64,000 nucleotides of DNA from CAZJFH01 sp964545205 (GTDB taxonomy: Bacteria > Pseudomonadota > Alphaproteobacteria > Rhodospirillales > Magnetospirillaceae): positions 62,001 through 126,000 of the forward strand of contig CAZJFH010000002.1 of NCBI GenBank assembly GCA_964545205.1, written 5' to 3'. The notes under the pieces were generated by a model, which searched no databases, had not been told where the DNA came from, and saw only the letters and a list, made by a program, of their open reading frames with translations. Numbering within the stretch: the first letter of the stretch is position 1; each line of letters begins with the position of its first letter. This document shows, piece after piece, positions 1-7,436 of the stretch. The translations under genes and the position numbers were made by a program.

Positions 1-102
1 GCGGCGCTGATCGATCCGTGCGTCGATTTCGCGGTAACGATCACCCCCTCGGCGGATGAGGAAAATTTGCCGCGACTGTGCCAGGATGCTCCCGATGCAT
101 GA
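1..102 (+). CDS. hupK: 3' end of probable hydrogenase accessory protein HupK (partial)
   Basis: The first 33 codons are open in frame 1 and stop with TGA at 100-102, overlapping the hypA start by 8 bases. The fragment contains a Asp-Pro-Cys motif (DPCVDF) near its end. HupK/HoxV is a relative of the NiFe-hydrogenase large subunit, whose C-terminus carries DPCxxC, and in rhizobial hup clusters hupK lies directly upstream of hypA. The tight overlap and this position support the call, but only 33 residues are visible, so another hup gene with a similar tail cannot be excluded. Confidence 0.5.
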   Translation, partial: AALIDPCVDFAVTITPSADEENLPRLCQDAPDA

Positions 103-436
103 GATGGCGCTGACAGAGGGCGTCGTGCGCGTCCTCGAGGAACAGGCGGCGGTGAACGGCTACGACCGGGTCAAGACGGTGTGGCTGGAGATCGGCGAGC
201 TGTCGCACGTCGACCCGCACGCCCTCGCCTTCTGCTACGAGGCGGTGGCCCGCGGCACCATCGCCGAGGGCTCGCGGCTGGAGATCGTCGCGGTGCCGGG
301 CGCCGCCTGGTGCATGGAGTGCTCGGCAAGCGTCGCCGTCGCCCACCGCTACGACGCCTGCCCGCTTTGCGGCGGCCATCAGCTCACGGTGACCGCCGGC
401 GACGAGATGCGGATCAAGGAACTGGAGGTCGAGTGA
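95..436 (+). CDS. hypA: Hydrogenase nickel insertion protein HypA
   Basis: A 113-residue protein beginning Met-His-Glu, the conserved N-terminal nickel site of HypA. A structural zinc site is visible as two CxxC pairs (C73/C76 and C89/C92). With HypB it delivers nickel to the hydrogenase large-subunit precursor in the cytoplasm. The in-frame start 39 bases upstream is rejected because it would bury the obligatory MHE terminus. The stop overlaps the hypB start (TGATG, 434-438), which implies translational coupling. Length and motifs are typical of the family. Confidence 0.96.
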   Translation: MHEMALTEGVVRVLEEQAAVNGYDRVKTVWLEIGELSHVDPHALAFCYEAVARGTIAEGSRLEIVAVPGAAWCMECSASVAVAHRYDACPLCGGHQLTVTAGDEMRIKELEVE

Positions 437-1341
437 TGTGCACGGTCTGCGGCTGCGGCGATTCGAAGGTCGAGGGCCACGACCACGCCCACGACCATCA
501 TCACGACCATGATCACGATCACCATCACGATCACCACCACGATCATCACCACGATCACGGCGAGCACGACATCCATTTCGGCAAGGGCATCGCCGGCGTC
601 CACGTCGCCGGCATGAGCCAGGGCCGCATCGTCCAGATCGAGCAGGACATCCTGGGCCACAACGACCGGCTGGCCGCCGCCAACCGCGCCGTCCTCGCCG
701 AACGCGGCATCTTCGCGGTCAACCTGGTCTCGTCGCCCGGCTCGGGCAAGACGACCTTGTTGTGCCGCTCGGCCGCCGACCTCAAGGCGCGCTGGCCGGT
801 GGCGGTGATCGAGGGCGACCAGCAGACCAGTTTCGACGCCGACCGCATCCGCGCCACCGGGGTGCCGGCTGTGCAGGTCAACACCGGCAAGGGCTGCCAC
901 CTCGACGCCCACATGGTCGGCCACGCCTTCGAGCGGCTGCAGATGCCCGACGACGGCGTGCTGTTCATCGAGAACGTCGGCAACCTGGTGTGCCCGTCGG
1001 CCTTCGACCTGGGCGAGGCCTGCAAGGTGGTGATCCTGTCGGTGACCGAGGGCGAGGACAAGCCCCTGAAGTATCCCGACATGTTCCACGCCGCCAGGCT
1101 GATGATCCTCAACAAGGTCGACCTGCTGCCGCACCTGACCTTCGACGTCGCGCGCTGCGTGGAATTCGCGCGCCGCGTCAATCCCGACATCGAGCTGATC
1201 GAGCTCTCGGCGACCAGCGGCCAGGGCCTCGACGACTGGTACGCCTGGCTGGCCCAGGGCCGCAAGCGGGCGCTGCGGGACAAGGCGGCGGCGCTGGAGG
1301 CGCGCCTGGCCGCCGTGCGGGCGCGCATCGGCGAGGAGTGA
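436..1341 (+). CDS. hypB: Hydrogenase nickel GTPase HypB with long His/Asp metal-storage tail
   Basis: 301 residues. The N-terminus has the CxxCGC high-affinity nickel site, followed at about residues 15-45 by a stretch made almost only of His and Asp, which can store nickel. The SIMIBI GTPase domain follows, with Walker A GSGKTT (about 102-107), the switch region around EGDQQ (126-130) and the guanine-specificity motif NKVD (226-229). HypB hydrolyses GTP to drive nickel transfer with HypA. The start overlaps the hypA stop. The long His tail resembles rhizobial HypB proteins that double as nickel stores. Confidence 0.97.
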   Translation: MCTVCGCGDSKVEGHDHAHDHHHDHDHDHHHDHHHDHHHDHGEHDIHFGKGIAGVHVAGMSQGRIVQIEQDILGHNDRLAAANRAVLAERGIFAVNLVSSPGSGKTTLLCRSAADLKARWPVAVIEGDQQTSFDADRIRATGVPAVQVNTGKGCHLDAHMVGHAFERLQMPDDGVLFIENVGNLVCPSAFDLGEACKVVILSVTEGEDKPLKYPDMFHAARLMILNKVDLLPHLTFDVARCVEFARRVNPDIELIELSATSGQGLDDWYAWLAQGRKRALRDKAAALEARLAAVRARIGEE

Positions 1342-1349
1342 CGACGGCG

Positions 1350-2441
1350 ATGGACGCGCGCGCCGCTTACGAGACCACCGTCCGACTGCCGCGCGCGGTG
1401 CCGACGGTGCTCGCCTGCGGGGCGTTTCTGAAGAACACCGTGTGCATGACGGCGGGCGAGCTCGCCTTTGTCTCGGCGCCCGTCGGCAATCTCGACAGCC
1501 GCGACGCCATCACCCGGTTCGAGGACACCGTGGCGCGGCTGCGCGCCCATGTCGGCGTCGAGCCGGTGCTGGTCGCCCACGACCTGCATCCCGACTTCCA
1601 TTCCAGCCGCCATGCCCGCGGCTGCGGACTGCCGAGCCTGGCCGTGCAGCACCACCACGCCCACGTCGCGGCGGTGGCGGCCGAGCACGGCGTCGAGGAG
1701 GCGCTGATCGGCCTGTCGCTGGACGGCTTCGGCCTCGGGCCCGAAAACCAGTCCTGGGGCGGCGAGCTGCTGCTGGTCAGCGGCGCCGACTTCACCCGCG
1801 TCGGCCATCTGCGCACCCTGGCGCAGCCCGGCGGCGACGTCGCCGCGCGCGAGCCCTGGCGGATGGCGGCGGCGGCGCTGCACGCTCTGGGCCGCGGCGA
1901 CGAGATCGCGGCGCGGTTCAAGGACCGCAAGGCGGCGGCGCTGATCGGCCGGGTGATGGACAAGGGCGTCAACTGCCCGCCGACCTCGTCCTGCGGCCGC
2001 CTGTTCGACGCCGCCTGCGGCCTGCTCGGCATCCATCCGGTCGCCGAATTCGAGGGCCAGGCGCCGATGGCGCTGGAGAAGCTGGCGACCAGTCCGGCCA
2101 TGATGCCCGACGGCTGGCGCATCGAGCGCGGCGTGCTCGACCTGCTGCCGCTGCTCGACCGCCTCTCCGGGCTCGACGCCGAGGCCGGCGCCAACCTGTT
2201 CCACGGCACCCTGATCGCCGCCATGGCCGACTGGGCGATGCAGGCCGCCGACGATTACGGCGTGCGCCACGTCGCGCTGGGCGGCGGCTGCTTCTTCAAC
2301 GCGGTGCTGACCGACGGCCTGGTGCGCGCGCTCGCGGCCCGCGGCCTGACGCCGCTGACCGCCGCCCAGGTCTCGCCCGGCGACCCGGGCCTGAGCCTCG
2401 GCCAGGCCTGGATCGCCGCGCTGGCGGCGGAGGCGCGGTGA
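1350..2441 (+). CDS. hypF: Short HypF: Kae1-like carbamoyltransferase domain only
   Basis: 363 residues that match only the C-terminal Kae1-like half of HypF (normally about 750 residues). Visible motifs are the HHxxH metal site (HHHAH), DGFGLG...WGGE, SSCGRLFDA, EGQAPM and GDPGLSLGQA. This domain transfers the carbamoyl group to the C-terminal Cys of HypE on the way to the cyanide ligands. The acylphosphatase, zinc-finger and YrdC domains that make carbamoyl-AMP are absent, and the upstream DNA is fully occupied by hypB, so this is not a recent frame break. The ATG at 1350 has GAGGAG upstream. Ralstonia HypF1 is also N-terminally short. A full-length HypF may exist elsewhere. Confidence 0.88.
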   Translation: MDARAAYETTVRLPRAVPTVLACGAFLKNTVCMTAGELAFVSAPVGNLDSRDAITRFEDTVARLRAHVGVEPVLVAHDLHPDFHSSRHARGCGLPSLAVQHHHAHVAAVAAEHGVEEALIGLSLDGFGLGPENQSWGGELLLVSGADFTRVGHLRTLAQPGGDVAAREPWRMAAAALHALGRGDEIAARFKDRKAAALIGRVMDKGVNCPPTSSCGRLFDAACGLLGIHPVAEFEGQAPMALEKLATSPAMMPDGWRIERGVLDLLPLLDRLSGLDAEAGANLFHGTLIAAMADWAMQAADDYGVRHVALGGGCFFNAVLTDGLVRALAARGLTPLTAAQVSPGDPGLSLGQAWIAALAAEAR

Positions 2442-2455
2442 TGGGGCGCTCGCCT

Positions 2456-2592
2456 TTTCTCCCTCTCCCCTCGTGGGAGAGGGCCGGGGTGAGGGGGTGC
2501 CGACGCCTGCCTGAGCGTTTGCGCCATCACCCTCACCCTCCCAGCCCTGGCGGGCCGGGCCCCTCCCTCTCCCCTCGAGGGAGAGGGAAATC
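2456..2592. repeat. Dispersed palindromic repeat with CCCTCTCCC arms
   Basis: The hypF-hypC spacer holds two palindromes, each of the form CCCTCTCCC-CTCG-..GGAGAGGG (about 2461-2480 and 2572-2590), separated by a GC-rich middle that includes CACCCTCACCCTCCC. Elements of this design are common dispersed repeats in GC-rich proteobacteria. It ends 22 bases before the hypC start and could form hairpins in the hyp mRNA. Copy number in the rest of the genome cannot be seen from here. Confidence 0.75.
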
Positions 2593-2614
2593 TGGAACGA
2601 CAGGACCCTAACCC

Positions 2615-2848
2615 ATGTGTCTCGCGCTTCCCGCCCTGGTGAAGGAAATCCTGCCCGGCGACCTCGCCAAGGTCGATCTCGGCGGCGTCGCCAAGGAGGT
2701 CTCGCTGGCGCTCGTCGAGGGCGTCGCGGTGGGCGACTACGTCATCGTCCATGTCGGCTACGCGCTGCAGCGCCTCGATCCCGAGGAGGCGGCGAAGACC
2801 TTGCGGCTCTTCGCCGAGATGGCCGCGGCCGGCGAAGCCGCGTCGTGA
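2615..2848 (+). CDS. hypC: Hydrogenase assembly chaperone HypC
   Basis: 77 residues starting Met-Cys-Leu-Ala-Leu-Pro; Cys2 is the conserved residue that binds the Fe(CN)2CO unit together with HypD, and a conserved His lies at position 46. The protein escorts iron from the HypCD scaffold to the large-subunit precursor. Its stop (TGA 2846-2848) is separated from the hypD ATG by one base, so the two are probably coupled. Typical family length. Confidence 0.96.
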   Translation: MCLALPALVKEILPGDLAKVDLGGVAKEVSLALVEGVAVGDYVIVHVGYALQRLDPEEAAKTLRLFAEMAAAGEAAS

Positions 2849-2849
2849 C

Positions 2850-4019
2850 ATGAAATACGTCGACGAGTTCCGCGACGGCCGGCTCGCCAAGGGCATCGCC
2901 AGGACCATCGCCGCCGAGGCCGATCCCGGCCGGCGCTACAACATCATGGAATTCTGCGGCGGCCACACCCACGCCATCGCCCGCTACGGCCTCGAGGACC
3001 TGCTGCCGGCCAACGTGCGCATGATCCACGGCCCCGGCTGCCCGGTCTGCGTGCTGCCCGTCGGGCGCATCGACGCCGCGATCTGGCTGGCGCGGCAGCC
3101 GGACGTGATCCTGTGCTCCTACGGCGACATGCTGCGCGTGCCGGGCTCGAAGCGCACCAGCCTGCTCAAGGCCAAGGCCGCCGGCGGCGACGTGCGCATG
3201 GTCTATTCGACCATGGACGCGCTCAAGATCGCCCAGGCCAATCCCGGCAAGCAGGTGGTGTTCTTCGCCATCGGCTTCGAGACCACGACGCCGCCTTCCG
3301 CCGTCGCCATCCGCCAAGCCGAGGCGCTGGGGCTCGACAACTTCTCGGTGTTCTGCAACCACGTGCTGACCCCGTCGGCGATCCAGAACATCCTGGAAAG
3401 CCCCGAGGTGCGCGAGCTCGGCACCGTGCCGCTCGACGCCTTCATCGGCCCGGCGCACGTCTCGACGGTGATCGGCTCGAAGCCCTACTTCTACTTCGCC
3501 GAGGAATACGAAAAGCCGGTGGTGATCGCCGGGTTCGAGCCGCTCGACGTCATGCAGGCGATCCTGATGCTGGTGCGCCAGATCAACGAGGGCCGCTTCG
3601 ACGTCGAGAACGAATTCGCCCGCGCCGTCACCCCCGACGGCAACGAGAAGGCCAAGGCGCTGGTCGCCGAGATCTTCGAGCTGCGCCGCTCGTTCGAATG
3701 GCGCGGCCTCGGCGTCGTGCCCTACTCCGCCCTGCGCATCAAGCAACCGTGGGCCAAGTGGGACGCCGAGAAGCGCTTTTCGGTGCCCCAGGACAGCGTG
3801 CCCGACAACAAGGCCTGCGAATGCGGCGCCATCCTGCGCGGCCTGAAGCGCCCGGTCGACTGCAGGCTGTTCGGCACCGTCTGCACGCCCGAGAACCCGA
3901 TGGGCTCGTGCATGGTCTCGGCCGAAGGCGCCTGCGCGGCGCACTGGACCTATGGGCGGTTCCGGGATGCCAAAGTCGAACCACAGAGGCACAGAGACAC
4001 AGAGAAGGCACAGAGATGA
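2850..4019 (+). CDS. hypD: Hydrogenase iron-cofactor scaffold HypD
   Basis: 389 residues. The scaffold motifs are clear: CGGHTH with Cys36, GPGCPVC with Cys64 and Cys67, and a Cys-rich C-terminal region (CECG...C...C...GSC...GAC) that binds a 4Fe-4S cluster. HypD with HypC carries the iron on which CN and CO ligands are built. The last 13 or so residues, from about position 377 (EPQRHRDTEKAQR), are encoded inside the dispersed repeat at 3979-4094, which also supplies the stop codon, so the natural C-terminus was replaced or extended by the repeat. Confidence 0.96.
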   Translation: MKYVDEFRDGRLAKGIARTIAAEADPGRRYNIMEFCGGHTHAIARYGLEDLLPANVRMIHGPGCPVCVLPVGRIDAAIWLARQPDVILCSYGDMLRVPGSKRTSLLKAKAAGGDVRMVYSTMDALKIAQANPGKQVVFFAIGFETTTPPSAVAIRQAEALGLDNFSVFCNHVLTPSAIQNILESPEVRELGTVPLDAFIGPAHVSTVIGSKPYFYFAEEYEKPVVIAGFEPLDVMQAILMLVRQINEGRFDVENEFARAVTPDGNEKAKALVAEIFELRRSFEWRGLGVVPYSALRIKQPWAKWDAEKRFSVPQDSVPDNKACECGAILRGLKRPVDCRLFGTVCTPENPMGSCMVSAEGACAAHWTYGRFRDAKVEPQRHRDTEKAQR

Positions 4020-4094
4020 AGATCGATTGTCCGCGCGCGCAACGCGCAATATCCCGCCTCTGCGATCCCTCTGTGTCTCTGTGCCTCCGTGGTT
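3979..4094. repeat. Long inverted dispersed repeat, copy 1 (AACCACAGAG arms)
   Basis: The left arm starts AACCACAGAGGCACAGAG (3979) and the right arm ends CTCTGTGCCTCCGTGGTT (4094). The arms are made of short CACAGAG units and enclose a GC-rich centre with GCGCGCAACGCGC. A second copy lies at 5162-5279. The left arm overlaps the hypD 3' end and the right arm ends 9 bases before the hypE ATG, leaving hypE without an obvious Shine-Dalgarno sequence. Confidence 0.9.
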
Positions 4095-4103
4095 AGTCCG
4101 ACC

Positions 4104-5150
4104 ATGACGACGACTCGAAAGCACCCCACCAAGCTCGACCTGAAGGCCGGCCGCGTCGAGATCACCCATGGCGGCGGCGGCCGGGCGATGGCGCAGCTCG
4201 TCGACGAGCTGTTCGTCGCCGCCTTCGACAACGAGTTCCTCGACCAGCGCAACGACCAGGCGATGTTCCGGGCCGGCGGCGGACGCATGGTGATGACCAC
4301 CGACGGCTACGTCATCAGCCCGCTGTTCTTCCCCGGCGGCGACATCGGCAGCTTGAGCGTGCACGGCACCGTCAACGACGTCGCGATGGCCGGCGCGAAG
4401 CCGATCGCGCTGTCGGCCTCGTTCATCCTCGAGGAAGGCCTGCCGCTGGCCGATCTGAAGCGCATCGTCGACAGCATGGCCAAGGCCTCGAAGGAGGCCG
4501 GCGTGCCGATCGTCACCGGCGACACCAAGGTGGTCGAGAAGGGCAAGGCCGACGGCGTGTTCATCTCGACCGCCGGCATCGGCGTGGTCCCCGAGGGCGT
4601 GACCATCTCCGGCGAGCGCGCCCGGCCCGGCGACGCCATCCTGGTCTCGGGCACGCTCGGCGACCACGGCGTCGCGGTGATGAGCAAGCGCGAGGGCCTC
4701 GACTTCGAGACCACGATCCTGTCCGACTCGGCGGCGCTGCACGGGCTGGTCGCCGACATGGTGCAGGCGGTCCCGGACATCCACTGCCTGCGCGACCCGA
4801 CCCGCGGCGGCCTGGCGGCGACGCTGAACGAGCTCGCGCTGCAATCGGGCGTCGGCATGCTGATCCGCGAGGCGGCGATCCCGGTCAGGGACGAGGTGCG
4901 CGGCGCCTGCGAACTGCTCGGCCTCGACCCGCTCTACGTCGCCAACGAGGGCAAGCTGATCGCCATCTGCCCCGGCGGGCACGCCGAGGCCCTGCTCGCG
5001 GTCATGCGCGCCCATCCGCTGGGCGCCGACGCGGCGATCGTCGGCACCGTCGTCGAGGATTCCCATTGCTTCGTGCAGATGGAAACCAGCTTCGGCGGCA
5101 ACCGCATCGTCGACTGGCTGGCCGGCGAACAACTGCCGCGAATTTGTTGA
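4104..5150 (+). CDS. hypE: Hydrogenase cyanide-ligand synthesis protein HypE
   Basis: 348 residues of the PurM-like fold, with the Gly-rich N-terminal motif ITHGGGGRAM and the C-terminal PRIC ending. The final Cys accepts carbamoyl from HypF and is dehydrated with ATP to a thiocyanate, giving the CN ligand. The ATG at 4104 is preferred because the upstream in-frame GTG lies inside a dispersed repeat. Both flanks (3979-4094 and 5162-5279) are copies of that repeat. Confidence 0.96.
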   Translation: MTTTRKHPTKLDLKAGRVEITHGGGGRAMAQLVDELFVAAFDNEFLDQRNDQAMFRAGGGRMVMTTDGYVISPLFFPGGDIGSLSVHGTVNDVAMAGAKPIALSASFILEEGLPLADLKRIVDSMAKASKEAGVPIVTGDTKVVEKGKADGVFISTAGIGVVPEGVTISGERARPGDAILVSGTLGDHGVAVMSKREGLDFETTILSDSAALHGLVADMVQAVPDIHCLRDPTRGGLAATLNELALQSGVGMLIREAAIPVRDEVRGACELLGLDPLYVANEGKLIAICPGGHAEALLAVMRAHPLGADAAIVGTVVEDSHCFVQMETSFGGNRIVDWLAGEQLPRIC

Positions 5151-5161
5151 GACGTTCGATG

Positions 5162-5279
5162 AACCACAGAGACGCAGAGACACAGAGAAGGCACAGAGAG
5201 GCGTGCTTTCGCGCGGGCATATCGCCCGCGCAGTCTCCCTTCTCTGTGCCCCCTCTGTGCCTCTGTGCCTCTGTGGTTA
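5162..5279. repeat. Long inverted dispersed repeat, copy 2 (AACCACAGAG arms)
   Basis: Second copy of the repeat at 3979-4094. The left arm starts AACCACAGAGACGCAGAGA and the right arm ends CCTCTGTGCCTCTGTGGTTA. The centre contains the palindrome GCGGGCATATCGCCCGC. It fills the hypE-hypX spacer and ends 10 bases before the hypX ATG. Confidence 0.9.
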
Positions 5280-5289
5280 GCTTTCCGCT

Positions 5290-6939
5290 ATGCGCATCCT
5301 GCTTCTGACCCACAGCTTCAACTCCCTGACCCAGCGCCTGTTCGTCGAGCTGCGCGAGCGCGGCCACGAGGTGACGATCGAGTTCGACATCAAGGACTCG
5401 GTCACCGTCGAGGCCGTCGCGGCCGCGAACCCCGACCTGGTGATCGCGCCGTTCCTCAAGCGGAAGATCCCGGCGGCGGTGCACGAGAGGCGCGTGTGCC
5501 TGGTCGTGCATCCCGGCCCGCCCGGCGACCGCGGGCCCAGCGCGCTCGACTGGGCGATCCTCGACGGCGCGCCGGAATGGGGGGTCACCGTGCTGCAGGC
5601 GACCGAGGAGATGGATGGCGGCCCGGTCTGGGCGTCCGCCAGCTTCCCGATGCGCGCCGCCACCAAGTCGAGCCTGTATCGCAACGAGGTCACCGAGGCC
5701 GCCGTCGCCGCGACCTTGCGCGCCGTCGACGGCTTCCCCGACGCCCGCCCCGAACCGGCGCCGCCCGGCACCTGGCGCCCGGTGTGCCGCCAGGCCGATC
5801 GCGCCGTCGACTGGGCGCGCGACGACACCGCCACCGTGCTGCGCAAGATCCGCTCGGCCGACGGCAATCCCGGCCTGCTCGACGCGCTGTTCGGCCGCGC
5901 CGTCTATCTGCACGACGCCCATCCGGCCGAAGCCTCCGGCAAGGCGGGCGCCCTGCTCGGCCGCTCGGGCCAGGCGATTCTCCGCGCCACCACCGACGGC
6001 GCGGTGTGGATCGGGCATCTGCGCTGGAAGGGCGACGGCACGGTCAAGCTGCCGGCGGCGATGGCGCTGGGCGAGCACGCCGACAGCCTGCCGGAGATCG
6101 GCGGCTTCGACGACATCCGCTACGAGGAGGCCGGCGCCGTCGGATACCTGCACTTCGCCTTCCACAACGGCGCCATGAGCACCGAACAGTGCGAACGCCT
6201 GCTGGCGGCGTGGGAGGCGGCGCGGGCGCGCCCCGTCCGGGTGCTGGTGCTGATGGGCGGGCCGGACTTCTGGTCCAACGGCATCCACCTCAACACCATC
6301 GAGACCGCCGCCAGCCCGGCCGACGAGTCCTGGCGCAACATCAACGCCATCGACGACCTGACGCGGGCGATCGTCACCACCACCGACAAGCTGGTCGTCT
6401 CGGCGATGCAGGGCAACGCCGGCGCCGGCGGCGTGTTCCTGGCCCTGGCCGCCGACGAGGTGTGGGCGCGCGACGGCGTCGTGCTCAACCCGCACTACAA
6501 GGGCATGGGCAACCTCTACGGCTCGGAATACTGGACCTACCTGCTGCCGCGCCGCTGCGGCGCCGAGCGCGCCCAGGCGGTGACCCAGGCGCGGCTGCCG
6601 GTCGGCACCGCCGAGGCCGAGCGGCTGGGCCTGATCGATGCCCATTTCGGCGCCACGCCCGCCGCCTTCGCCGCCGAGGTCGCAAGCCGCGCGCGAGACC
6701 TGGCCGACTCGCCCGACCTGCCCGAGCGCCTGCGCGCCAAGGCCGAACGGCGCGCCGCCGACGAGGCGGCCAAGCCGCTCGACGCCTATCGCGCCGAGGA
6801 ACTGGCGCGGATGAAGCTGAACTTCTACGGCTTCGACCCCAGTTACCACGTCGCGCGGTATAATTTCGTGCTCAAGGTCCCGAAGTCGCGCACGCCGCTG
6901 TACCTGGCGGCGCATCGGCGCAAGGCCGGCGCGTTCTGA
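5290..6939 (+). CDS. hypX: Hydrogenase CO-ligand synthase HypX (HoxX)
   Basis: 549 residues in two domains. The N-terminal half is formyltransferase-like, with the signature HPGPPGDRGPSALDW at 74-88; it takes formyl from formyl-tetrahydrofolate. The C-terminal half is an enoyl-CoA hydratase-like domain (about 285-500, including GGPDFWSNGIHL and GNAGAGGVFLALAADE), which releases CO for the active site. HypX is used by hydrogenases that mature under oxygen, so the operon is probably expressed in aerobic or microaerobic conditions. No clear Shine-Dalgarno sequence is present because a repeat ends just upstream. Last gene of the hyp operon. Confidence 0.93.
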   Translation: MRILLLTHSFNSLTQRLFVELRERGHEVTIEFDIKDSVTVEAVAAANPDLVIAPFLKRKIPAAVHERRVCLVVHPGPPGDRGPSALDWAILDGAPEWGVTVLQATEEMDGGPVWASASFPMRAATKSSLYRNEVTEAAVAATLRAVDGFPDARPEPAPPGTWRPVCRQADRAVDWARDDTATVLRKIRSADGNPGLLDALFGRAVYLHDAHPAEASGKAGALLGRSGQAILRATTDGAVWIGHLRWKGDGTVKLPAAMALGEHADSLPEIGGFDDIRYEEAGAVGYLHFAFHNGAMSTEQCERLLAAWEAARARPVRVLVLMGGPDFWSNGIHLNTIETAASPADESWRNINAIDDLTRAIVTTTDKLVVSAMQGNAGAGGVFLALAADEVWARDGVVLNPHYKGMGNLYGSEYWTYLLPRRCGAERAQAVTQARLPVGTAEAERLGLIDAHFGATPAAFAAEVASRARDLADSPDLPERLRAKAERRAADEAAKPLDAYRAEELARMKLNFYGFDPSYHVARYNFVLKVPKSRTPLYLAAHRRKAGAF

Positions 6940-6972
6940 TCCCCGTCCCGTCCGCGGCAGGGCGAGCGGCGG

Positions 6973-7296
6973 TCACGCCGCCTTCTTCCGCTGCGCCGCC
7001 GCCGCCAGCGCCGTCCGCACCGGCTCCGACAGGTTGACGAACGCGAACCCCACGGCGTCGCCGGCCGGGCCGCTCCAGGCGACGCGCAGGCGCACGGGGA
7101 AGTCGCCGTCGGGCAGGTGCAGGATCGCCGGCAGAGTTTCGGCGATGCGCACGACATGGCGGAATTCCCGCAGGCACAGCCCGTCCGGGCTCCAGTCGCG
7201 CGCCGGGAAGCGGGCGTTGCCGAAGGTGATCGCGACGGCGCCGCGATGCCGCGGCCGCCGACGCCGTTCCTCTGCGAGGAAGCGCTTCGCGGTCAT
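6973..7296 (-). CDS. PilZ-domain protein, probable c-di-GMP receptor
   Basis: 107 residues, a single domain. An Arg-rich N-terminus (RRRRPRHR) and the DxSxxG motif (DWSPDG) are the two halves of a PilZ c-di-GMP site, with a conserved beta-barrel pattern between them. Good Shine-Dalgarno sequence (GGAGGA) before the ATG. It stands alone, convergent with hypX, so its output target is unknown. Confidence 0.75.
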   Translation of the reverse strand: MTAKRFLAEERRRRPRHRGAVAITFGNARFPARDWSPDGLCLREFRHVVRIAETLPAILHLPDGDFPVRLRVAWSGPAGDAVGFAFVNLSEPVRTALAAAAQRKKAA

Positions 7297-7436
7297 GGCT
7301 CATCCTCCGATCCGGACCAAGACTATGATAACGCCATCTGCCGCGGCCATCAGTAGTGCTTTCGACGACCTGATATGCACCGCACGCCCTCATACCAAAG
7401 TGTTGCTCACAGATTCCGTGGATGAAGGATCGGCGC

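Noticed and set aside
480..562. CAYGAY repeat near the hypB start as a separate repeat element
   Set aside because: It is the coding sequence of the His/Asp metal-binding tail of HypB, a normal feature of the family.
2742..5183. An 813-codon leftward open frame across hypD-hypE
   Set aside because: Antisense to well-conserved hyp genes; composition (AVDHAHV, GDGVGVAAAEF) is that of a shadow frame.
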